DNA from: Gryganskiella cystojenkinii
Taxonomy: Eukaryota > Mortierellomycota > Mortierellomycetes > Mortierellales > Mortierellaceae
Reading direction: 5' to 3'
Assembly (NCBI GenBank): GCA_015852425.1
Contig: JAAAIG010000239.1
Span: forward strand, 1 to 45,554
DNA: 45,554 bases
The notes under the pieces were generated by a model. That model ran no database searches, was not told the origin of the DNA, and worked only from the letters and a program-made list of their open reading frames with translations. This document shows positions 1 to 12,359 of this stretch, piece after piece. A program made the position numbers and the translations under genes. How positions within the stretch are numbered: position 1 is the first letter of the stretch; each line of letters starts with the position of its first letter.

Positions 1-550
1 TTTTTTTTTTTGGCTTTCTCCCTTCCTCCGAGTCCTGATTTACCGAAGATGAACATGGACACATACTACTCGCTTATTTTGCTGAAATGTGTTGGGAAAG
101 ACAACTAAAATTCTTGGAGAACAGAAAAGAATATCAGTGAAAGTGTTGATGAATAACAATCTCGCGAACAAGAACGTTACAGGTTGAGAAAAAAAGGTCG
201 ACTTGGTGTCGACGAGGAAATGTTTCTTCCTTCATTCACCCCACACAGATACGTAACGACTTTAGCTCGATTGAATTACTTTTTTTTTTTTTCTCGCCCA
301 ACTGACGAGGTATCCACACGCAACGGGTGAAAGACGCTGCAGATGAACAACCCCGCCAAATCCGTGGGTTTACAGGCGGACATTAGTCCTTCAAGGCCTC
401 TAATAGATCAAGATTCAAGATTGTGCGAGATAAAGAGAGACAACGTCTGAAACGTCCACAGACACGCCTTGCGGTCATTCAAATTGAGCCACTACTGAAA
501 CCTGGACGCTGGATGTTGGAGAAGAGCTCTCATCTCTGAATCAGAAAACC
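1..550. other. Contig edge, no gene seen
   Basis: The window opens with a run of 11 T. A second long T run lies at about 280-293. No reading frame here looks protein-like on either strand. The part next to 551 would be the 3' flank of the weak minus-strand gene that follows. Confidence 0.5.
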
Positions 551-1208
551 CTAATAGTGGGGTCGAAGTGAGGGTTGGTGGTCGAGACGAGACGAAACGG
601 ATGATATGAGACTTGAGAGTGACCCATTTCTTTGGTCTCGGCGGTAAAGTTGTGAGTGGAAGCCAAAGTGGGTTTGTATCCCGTGAGTAGTGGTGATGTA
701 CTCTTCCAGGTTGCCATTCTGTTCAGAAACATAGACGGAGGTGACCTTTGACCACTAGGACGTATTCCTAAGGAACAATAACTAAAGAGGAGGTACAAAG
801 ATAGATGATCTAAGGTGCAGTCAGGTTGCACAAGATTAGAGATGAAGGTCAAAGATTGTTTGAAAGGAACATTGACCATACATTGATCCTCAGTTATCTT
901 TATTGTTTGTCCATACCCCACTTTTATCATATATTCTTTTTCATTCTGATAGACTTTTTTTGTATCCGTGTCCACGACCTTCACCACTGAGATGAAAACA
1001 AGGAATAGAACGGCCGACCGAACACATAGAAAAGAAGCACCGGAGAGAAAATAAAATAAAGTCGGACTCCAACTATGGTCTCACTCGAATTCAGCTTTTC
1101 TTTCTCGACCTCTTCTCTCCGAACTCGAAACTCTCTTCTCCACTCGTGTGAGTCTCGTCCTCCGTGGTACGATTTTTTTGAGTTTCCCAACTTCGGCCTT
1201 GTTTCCAT
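551..1208 (-). CDS. Hypothetical protein, three-exon model (weak)
   Basis: I do not recognise a family. The best model has exons 1208-1085, 986-832 and 754-551, giving 160 aa. Intron 1 starts with GTGAGA and ends in a long pyrimidine tract followed by CAG. Intron 2 has a poorer donor (GTGCAA) and ends in CCTAG. Joining exons 1 and 2 creates an ATG across the junction, so translation could start at 1208 or at the spliced ATG. The middle segment (MVKVVDTDTKKVY onward) and the start of exon 3 (VTSVYVSEQNGNLEEYITTT) look like a beta-rich soluble protein. The last 30 residues look random, so another intron or a different stop is possible. Codon use is AT-rich, unlike the transporter next door. It may be an orphan, a young gene or not a gene. 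Confidence 0.3.
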
Positions 1209-1443
1209 TAAGCGTTTCTAAGTTTGATTGACTGCAAAAAAATCAGTATTCTCATTCAATTCAATCCGTTCAGAAACGTTCATGGTTCGCTCTGTTCCAC
1301 TTGGTCTCTGACTTTTCTTTTTCTTTTTATTACTGACCAGAAAGGGGTTCACTTTCGGAGGGATTTCAGTTTGGGCAATCCATCAGGTTCTGAACACTCG
1401 AAGTCCTTTACTCTACCGTACTCTGGGATTCAGGGACCATAAT

Positions 1444-1476
1444 ACGGTATTTTTCACCCCATAAAAGTAATACCGT
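1444..1476. promoter_or_regulatory. Inverted repeat ACGGTATT / AATACCGT
   Basis: Two perfect 8-nt arms (1444-1451 and 1469-1476) flank a 17-nt spacer, 21 bp upstream of the TATA element. The CGG and CCG cores facing each other resemble sites for Zn2Cys6 or other dimeric fungal activators. That reading is inference from geometry only. Confidence 0.35.
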
Positions 1477-1496
1477 CGAAGAGTCGTCTTGAGCTC

Positions 1497-1503
1497 TATA
1501 AAA
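1497..1503 (+). promoter_or_regulatory. TATA element (TATAAAA)
   Basis: A consensus TATAAAA lies 96 bp upstream of the transporter ATG. It is followed about 25-30 bp later by a pyrimidine-rich stretch suitable for transcription start. The spacing is typical of strongly expressed fungal genes, in keeping with the biased codon use of the gene. Confidence 0.6.
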
Positions 1504-1598
1504 GTCCATCCAACCCCCGCCCCACTTTGTTCTCCATCTCTTTTGATCCTTTCCATCCTCCCCCCTTCTTCACACAACACAAACACTTATCTTCCATC

Positions 1599-2936
1599 AT
1601 GGGTTTCCGCTGGAACTCTCCATTGGCTCAGGTCATTGCTGTCGGCTTTATCTGCTTCTGCTGCCCTGGTATGTTCAATGCCTTGAACTCTCTCGGTGGT
1701 GGTGGTCAGATCGACTCCAAGGTCGGCCAGAACGCCAACGTCGCCCTTTATACCTGTTTTGCCATTTTCGGTCTCCTCGCCGGTGCCATTCACAACAAAC
1801 TCGGACCCAAGTGGACCATCTTCTTGGGTTGCGCCACCTATGTCCTCTATGCTGGTTCTCTCCTCTGCTACAACCACACCAAGAACGGTGCCTTCACCAT
1901 CGCCGCCGGTGGTCTTCTCGGTGTCGGTGCCGGTATGCTTTGGACCGCTCAGGGTGCTATCATGATGGCTTACCCTCGTGAGAACGACAAGGGCAAGTTC
2001 ATCGGTTACTTCTGGGCTATCTTCAATGCTGGTGCCGTCCTCGGATCCGTCATTGCCTTTGCCATCAACTTCAACGTCCTCGTCCCCCAGTCGCTTGGTG
2101 ACTCGACCTACATTGCCTTTATCGTCCTCATGGCTGTCGGTACCTTCATTGCCTTGTCACTCTGCCCTCCTCAGTCCGTTACCCACTCGAACGGTGACAA
2201 GATCCAGATCCAAAAGTTCCCCACCTGGACCGGTGAGCTCATCGCCATCTTGAAGCTCTTCCTCGACTGGCGCATGCTCGTCCTCATTCCCATGTTCTTG
2301 TCCTCCAATTGGTTCTACTCTTACCAGTTCTCGACCGTCAACGGTGTTTACTTCTCGACCCGTACCCAGTCTCTGAACAACATCTTTTACTGGTTCTCTC
2401 AGATTTTCGGTTCCTGGACCTTTGCCCGTGTACTTGATTACCAGGGCGTCAACCGCAAGACCCGTTCCCTCTGGGGTTTGATGATCATCACTTCTTGCTT
2501 CGTCGCTACCTGGATCGGCGGTATTTTCTTCCAGAAGAACTTCAAGCTCGGTGATGGTCCCGGTAACCACGATTTCAAGGAGGGTGCTTCCTATGTCGGT
2601 CCCTTGTTCCTGTACATGTTCTACGGTTTGAACGATGCCGCTTGGCAAACTTACTGCTACTGGTTGATGGGTGCTCTCTCGAACGATGTCACCGTCCTTT
2701 CCCGTTATGCCGGTTTCTACAAGTGCATCCAGTCCTGCGGTGCCGCCATTGCCTGGAGAATCAACGCTGTCGGCACCCCCTTCATGACCGAGCTGATCAT
2801 CTGCTTCGCTCTTTTGATCGCTTCCTTGCCCGGTGCCCTTTTCTTGTCCATGCGCATCAAGGATCACTCTGACGATGAGACCCACCCCGAGGACGATATG
2901 CGCAAGATCGATGGCAAGCACGAGATCGATGCTTAA
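1599..2936 (+). CDS. UNC93-like major facilitator family membrane protein
   Basis: This is an intronless gene for 445 aa. The start chosen is the ATG at 1599 (MGFRWNSPLAQ), not the earlier in-frame codon in the leader, because the hydrophobic core begins at once after it. About 11-12 membrane segments follow. Family hallmarks include the first-helix CCPGMFNAL region, the GVGAGMLWTAQGAIMMAYP segment near residues 110-130, and the NDAAWQTYCYWLMGAL segment near 350. These match the fungal DUF895/UNC93-like group of MFS proteins, whose substrate is generally unknown; ion-channel regulation or metabolite export has been suggested for relatives. The C-terminal tail is hydrophilic and acidic. Codon choice is strongly biased to C-ending codons, so the gene is probably highly expressed. 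Plasma-membrane or vacuolar location is inference. Confidence 0.85.
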   Translation: MGFRWNSPLAQVIAVGFICFCCPGMFNALNSLGGGGQIDSKVGQNANVALYTCFAIFGLLAGAIHNKLGPKWTIFLGCATYVLYAGSLLCYNHTKNGAFTIAAGGLLGVGAGMLWTAQGAIMMAYPRENDKGKFIGYFWAIFNAGAVLGSVIAFAINFNVLVPQSLGDSTYIAFIVLMAVGTFIALSLCPPQSVTHSNGDKIQIQKFPTWTGELIAILKLFLDWRMLVLIPMFLSSNWFYSYQFSTVNGVYFSTRTQSLNNIFYWFSQIFGSWTFARVLDYQGVNRKTRSLWGLMIITSCFVATWIGGIFFQKNFKLGDGPGNHDFKEGASYVGPLFLYMFYGLNDAAWQTYCYWLMGALSNDVTVLSRYAGFYKCIQSCGAAIAWRINAVGTPFMTELIICFALLIASLPGALFLSMRIKDHSDDETHPEDDMRKIDGKHEIDA

Positions 2937-3262
2937 AAATGCGTCTCTCCTACTTCTTTTAAAAGAGCTTGCATAGCTCCCTTTCTCACTGTACTTTTAT
3001 CATTTCAGAACTCCCTCTCCTTTTCTAAATAAACCTACAACATTTTATAATATTTGGCTTGACCTCTCTTTGACTTCACTTCTGACTTCAAAGATATTCC
3101 AAAAAAAAAAAAATCTCCTAGCGCGCGCGTGGTGACTATTTGTGACTTTCTTCGCCCTGAATTGACTCCGCCCTTTTTGGAGGCCCCTCTCTTCCCGAAG
3201 CTGATCAGCGTTCCTGGTTCCTCCATTTCCACCTTTTTCTCTAATTCAACCAACAGGACACA
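2937..3262. other. 3' UTR of the transporter and AlaRS upstream region
   Basis: The stretch holds the transporter's poly(A) signal, then an A run (about 3100-3112), a short GC alternation at 3120-3129 and the leader of the next plus-strand gene. No gene is seen. Confidence 0.5.
3028..3033 (+). terminator. Poly(A) signal AATAAA
   Basis: A canonical AATAAA lies 92 bp after the transporter stop codon, in A/T-rich sequence. Confidence 0.5.
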
Positions 3263-7067
<3,805 letters not shown>

Positions 7068-7223
7068 TACCTCTTTTCTAAAATGATAAGATAATAAATG
7101 TCCAGCATAAATCGACCATCCGTGTTTTGTAATTTTTTTCTAGTTTTTAATTGTTTTTTATGCGTGTATTGTGTAAATGTAGTTGGTTTTCAGGGATATT
7201 TGGGTGTATTTTTGTGGCAAGTT

Positions 7224-8583
7224 TTAGTAATCTTGACCACCGTCATCATCACCATCGTCATCGTCGCCTTCACCATTGTCGAAGTAGTTCTCATCGTAGT
7301 CGCCCTCTTCTTCTTCCTCATCCTCGAGTTCTTCATCGTCCAATGGTTCATCGCCATCGCCCTATAGTATAGCGGAAAATAACCCAGAAGTTAGTTGATG
7401 TGAGATTGACACGTTTCATTATAATGGAAATCTGCTCTCAAAAGCAAACCACTTCAGCAAAAGGATACTTACGGTCTTCTTGATTGGCATTCCAGTCTCT
7501 GGGTCGATCTCGACTTCGTCATCAATGTCATGTTCGCCAATTTTGTCAAGATCAATGTTTTGCTTGAAGACCCTGCGTTCTATTTTGTCATAACGAGAAC
7601 AGGACAAGGCGGTGTAAAATGAACAATTAGGTTATTAGTATCCCATTTAGGTGATATGGTCATGGAGTACCCGTCTGACGATAGAGTGAAATAAAAAAGA
7701 GGTGTGTTTTCGTACTCTTGACGGTTCTGGGATCCAGGATGGAATGCAACTCCTCAGGGAAGAATGCCTTGCTGGCTTTGATTGTCTGAAGCTTTGGTCG
7801 GGTTGCAGCATGATCCTGATGGTATCTGTCCGTGTATCTTACAACAGCTATGACGACGAAGAAGAAGAAGAAGGGACAAAGACGTTTCCAGGTCGATTAG
7901 ACTGCGTCTAGAGAACGGTACAACCTGCATGAGCCAACAGAATGCTGTTGTTGACGATCGCCTGACAGAGAGAGTTCAATGAAAAAAGGTCCAGAGGAAA
8001 AAAGGTCCAGAGGAATCCATTCTTTTTAAAATCATGAGAATTCATAACCCTCACTGACACGCCCTTTGTGTTTCCTTGGTCATCCTGAGCCATAGTAATT
8101 CCTAGTTCACGAGTAAAATCCAGATATCCAGCTCTGCTGATTCTTTTGTCTATTCCGGCTTTTCCTTGTGTCGGGTTCGTTCCGCGTCTCCTTTCTGCTT
8201 TTGCTTCTTGCTTCTTTACCACTTGGCTTCTTCGGTTCCGTGAGGTAGTAGGCACTGGCGTACAATTCATCGTTCAGTCTCTTCACAGCAATGAAAATAG
8301 CCCGTTCTTCGTCTGAAGGCTTGTTTGCGACGGGCAACACAATATCCTAGGCATTGAAGAAAAGAATGAAAACGAAAACGTTGGTTCCATGACGACCATT
8401 GTCCGCCAACGTGTCAACGATGGTGGTGCAGTGTAAAGACCCACTTACGGGATAGGTCTCTCCAGGGTTTGTAAAGGTGGCTTGGATGGCATCGGGGCCA
8501 TAGGAGGGCATCATGGGTGCTCCACCTCCACGTCCACCACCACGACCGCCACCACGGCCACCGCCACGTCCTCCTCGAGACAT
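7224..8583 (-). CDS. DNA-directed RNA polymerase III subunit Rpc31/RPC7
   Basis: This subunit joins the Pol III-specific trimer needed for initiation on tRNA and 5S genes. My model has exons 8583-8449, 8346-8220, 8101-8055, 7961-7925, 7847-7716, 7579-7473 and 7361-7224 (240 aa, close to yeast Rpc31). The N-terminus is an RGG repeat (SRGGRGGGRGGG). Next comes a conserved block (SDEERAIFIAVKRLNDELYA, YYLTEPKK), then RYTDRY, which matches the family's ERYSD(K/R)Y signature, then FFPEELHSILDPRTVK. It ends in the typical acidic tail with YFDNGE. The two small exons between the YYLTEPKK block and RYTDRY (47 and 37 nt) are uncertain: skipping both keeps the frame and leaves one long intron. The ends and the conserved blocks are secure. 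Confidence 0.85.
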
Positions 8584-8931
8584 GATGTCAAGTTGTTATA
8601 TGTGAATTGAGAAATAAATGAGGGACTTGCTGATTGAATTGATAAAAGGGACAATGACGCTGATAAAGGAGTATATGTTGTCCCAAGAGTGGATGGTGGT
8701 TGGTGATTTGTCCAAGGTGATTGAGCAGAAACAGGGGTTTCAATGCATTGAACAAAAAACAAAAAAAAGACAGAGATTTGCCACCAAATTAGAAAACGAA
8801 AACATTTTTATAGGTGCTCAGCCACCGTTTCTGACTGACACACGGTCACAATGACCCCTTTAATTTGCATGGGCCAAATGCTATGGACCATTGATTTTTC
8901 TTTATTTCGCGTCTTTTTCGTTTCTCGGCTA
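8584..8931. other. Intergenic between Rpc31 and tRNase Z
   Basis: Both neighbours are on the minus strand, so this holds the Rpc31 promoter and the tRNase Z 3' flank. It is A/T-rich. No gene or RNA is recognisable. Confidence 0.5.
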
Positions 8932-11912
8932 TTAGAGGTCCGCATTACTACTACTGGCGTCTTCATCCTCCTCCTCCTCAGCTGCCTCACTCTGTGCCGA
9001 GTAAAGGACCTCCAGCGCCGGGACATACCTCGCCAGTGTCCAGATCTGGTCCAGTCGAACACTCATCAAATCGAAACAGATCCCAACCTCGGTCGTCGTT
9101 GTCTCACCGTCCTCGATCCCTAGCTGAGGAATCTTGGGATACCGTTGACTGAAATGAGTCAACAATGTCGACCGAGCCGACATTTGCTCGCCCATCTCGA
9201 TAGCTTCTCGAGTCGTCGAATGACCCTTTTTTATCGCATCCTCGCTCATATCGTTCTCGAATGTGGCCTCGTGTAATAAGACCGACACTCGGGCAGAGGT
9301 CTTTTGACTGGCCTTGGTCAAGGAGTCGGTGGGTCGGGTATCTCCAGAATACACAATCTTCCAACCATCGTGGTGCGTTATACTGATACCATACGCATCT
9401 GGGCAATGGACCACAGCTGCTGTGCAAATGTCGCTCATGCCCGAGACTTTGAGCAGATCCTCGAGACATTGTTGTGATCTTGATGGCGTGGATGGAGGAG
9501 AGACTGGATCCAGATCAGACAAAGGATTGGGGTCATTGCAATCTTCACAGGAAAATGAAGAAGGACTCGCTACGGCCGGATAGAGCAGATCTTCCGAGTT
9601 GATAAACACAACACGGTCGTAACCAAAAGGTTGCGCAAATGCTAGCTCGCGGAGAAAATTGTGGAACCGAGTCGGAGCAATCAGGTACAGCCTATCATAG
9701 AGTTCATCGTGTAGCTGGAGAGGAGAATGAAAGGGCAAAATCGGTTAGAGGAAGCTTTGAGTATTCTTTTCGTCCTTGGTGTTAATGATAGGCGAACATA
9801 AACAAAGTCGAAAGAAATAAGGGAGCTTTACCTTGCTCCACTGGTCGATAACTGACACGATGCCGAGATGATGGTCCGCATGAAGATGGGAGATAAAAAT
9901 TGCCTTGAGGCTCTTGATTCGATCCAAAACACCATCTTTCCCAAAGTGTCGGAACATCTGAGCATAAGTACCCTCGCCAACGTCCAGCAAGATGCCTCCA
10001 TACCCGGGTACTGAGACCAAAGTTGCACTCACTATTTGACGGGAATAAGGGTGAAAAAAGCGTGTCAGTCGATCCGCAAGAGGCGACCATCACTGATCTA
10101 TAAGAAAAATCACGAATAAAGTGGCACTCTTACCATTGCGATACTTTGAAGGATGTGAGGACCCAGTGCCAAGAGAGGTCATGACAACATCTTAGCCAGG
10201 AATATCCTCGGTCCTTTGAGTCTGCTCCAATGTAATGTTCTCTTTTGCCTGGTCTGAAAGACGACAATAGTCTCGCAAGTACAAAAGCTCGTTTTGGACC
10301 AACGACTCATGATTATCGTTTAAGATCTCGACAGGCGGTAAAACCTCAGATCTATCAAGCCCCGTCCAAGGCTCCAGCATAAACTTCAACAAAGGCTCTG
10401 CTGCAATAATGTTCTGGCCTCCAAGCGGCAAATCAAACGTCGGTTTGTTATCGTAGTAGGGAACCGGGAAAATCTGATCGTTCAGCTTCGAGAGCTTGTA
10501 ACAACCCTCAGTCTGTCCACGCCAGACGATCGCCTGACCACAGTAATCCGCATGGACAACGATATGTTGTGTAGTCGATCCAAATCCCTGTGTCCATTGT
10601 TGGTACTGCGGATGACTGAACACCACATGACTCGCCAGATGAACGATACAATCGATTTTCGGCACAGTTGTGGAAGTAGGCGAATCGTTGTCCTGATACT
10701 TTTGAAACTCTTTGGCGTTGACCAGACCCGAGATGTGCTCGACGGATGGACAATCGACCACGACAAAGACTCGCCCAGGACGGGCACCCTGAATCACTTG
10801 ATGGGGGTGCACCCAGGTGACCCCATCTTTCGCCCGTACGGATTTCCCACTGACCAGGTCCCTGAACAACGTCCCAGGCTGCACGCCAAGATCCAACGCA
10901 GCGTTCTTGTCGAATTTTCCAGGGTAATCTCGGGTCTGACATATATAACTGATTGCCACAGAATTCGGCTGTGTTCTAGGAAGATCGGTTTGTCGAACAA
11001 GATCCATTTTGACCCTCGAGGCGTTGTTGATCACGCTTGCTGCCATCTCGAGCTCATCAAGCTCGACTTCAGCATTCGGTCCTTTGTTTGCCGAGTCGGT
11101 CATGTCCTCATCGTCCTCGACGTGCACTTGCTCCTGGGGCTTTGGTTGCTTCTCAGCAGAATTCTGATCTTGTTCGGCACGAGTCTCCTTCGGTTTTTGA
11201 TTCCCATTTTTCGCTCCTTTGGGTTGTTGAGCTCTTAATCTTTCCAGTGCAAACTTGTACTGGTTCAAGTTGAACATGGCTGAGAGCGCGTCTTTCCTGT
11301 AAGCATCGTTCTCAGTCTCCTCCTCTGGGTCTAACGTGGCTGCTGCTCCACCACCCGGTGTTTTTTCAGCGTTTTGATCAGGGTGGACCACTACGGCCGT
11401 TATGCGCAAGTTGTCATCGACGAACTGTTGAGCCGGGTCATCATCAACTTTGACTTGATCATCAAACTCGAGAGCCTCGACCGCCATCCGGTGTCGGTGC
11501 ATAAAGTGCCGGGTCGAGAGGAGTGAGTGGATCATGTTTTTGGGTCCCAAGAGCTTCAAATGTCGGATTCCGACATCCGAGACGGTCAACATCATTCCTG
11601 TAATTGGTATTTTATTTTATTTTGCGGAAAAAAAAGTAGGATGTAAGTGTATATGAATAACTGCTGTAGTTACGGTAAAAGAGAGGAGGAAAAAAATCAA
11701 CATTCTTTACCTGGAAGACCACCAAAGCAGTCCCAATGGTTTCGAGTCAAGAGAATGGTCTTGAGTTTCCCGTAACGAAACTTGGACTCGAGACAGAGTC
11801 TTTGGATTCCCTCACCACAGTTAATCATGTACCTTTGAGAATCAAAATGGAGGACGATGGAGGGTGGACAGTCCGCAGTCCCGGTGCTCAAGATCTGTAG
11901 ATAAGCTTTCAT
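8932..11912 (-). CDS. Long-form tRNase Z (ELAC2/Trz1-like) with an in-frame stop
   Basis: The enzyme removes the 3' trailer from pre-tRNAs. Exons are 11912-11711, 11597-10134, 10031-9832 and 9714-8932 (883 codons). The amino half is the degenerate lactamase domain (MKAYLQILSTGTADCPP start, INCGEG, then a long acidic linker). The carboxy half is catalytic: LGTGSSHPSKYRN, DVGEGTYAQMFRHFG, the zinc motif HLHADH, then YSGDTRP, HEATFE and HSTT. It ends in an acidic/serine tail. Exon 2 contains a TAA at 10194-10192, in the same frame as the coding sequence on both sides (before it ENITLEQTQRTEDIPG, after it DVVMTSLGTG). No plausible intron removes it. As written, translation would stop after 535 aa and lose the active site. 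It may be a base error, a nonsense allele, or readthrough. The family call is firm. Confidence 0.88.
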
Positions 11913-12359
11913 ATCGACTGAGGTCTTGTTTTTTTAAGGTAGGTTCTGCGAATTTTTGTGTATTGATGGAAAGATTACAAAAGTGAATACAAACGGTAAA
12001 AAAAAAGAAGAGAAGAGAGCCAAAGTGGTCATTTTATATGTGATCACAAAGAGAAGTGGCGAAGTCCTCCTCTAACAAATTGGAAGGGCTGCGGCAAAAA
12101 AAACCACTCAAAACAAATTAAACAGGACGCGGACCCTTTGGAGCTGAAAATCTGATTGCGAGTCATCGTACAGCAAATATATGTACCAGTACCATCCTCG
12201 TCAGCTACTTGATCAATTCATCCCTTTGAGCAAAAAAACGCGATCCCGCGTTCTTACGCCTCAACCTTGTATCGTTTGTCGTTGTTGTGTTTATATAGTG
12301 GGTAAATTTACAGTCAATCTCGCGATATACTGTAGATACGAACTACTCTTGCAATTAGT
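11913..12359. other. Intergenic, tRNase Z promoter and GH89 3' flank
   Basis: Lies upstream of tRNase Z and downstream of the glucosaminidase, both on the minus strand. It holds a G/A-rich leader and a short GC hairpin near 12238-12255. No gene is supported. Confidence 0.5.

Larger units (their letters stand above)
1209..1598. other. Divergent intergenic region, transporter 5' leader
   Basis: This stretch separates the weak minus-strand gene from the UNC93-like transporter. It holds the transporter's inverted repeat and TATA element (listed separately) and a CT-rich, start-codon-free leader from about 1520 to 1598. No other coding sequence is visible. Confidence 0.5.

Noticed and set aside
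2157..2921. A 254-codon minus-strand frame inside the UNC93-like gene, and a 372-codon plus-strand frame at 13314-14432 inside GH89
   Set aside because: Both are shadows of strongly biased real genes. Composition is Glu/Gly/Val/Asp-rich as expected of antisense translation.
12236..12256. Short GC hairpin (ACGCG/CGCGT) downstream of GH89
   Set aside because: Only a 5-bp stem; not enough to call a terminator or regulatory site.
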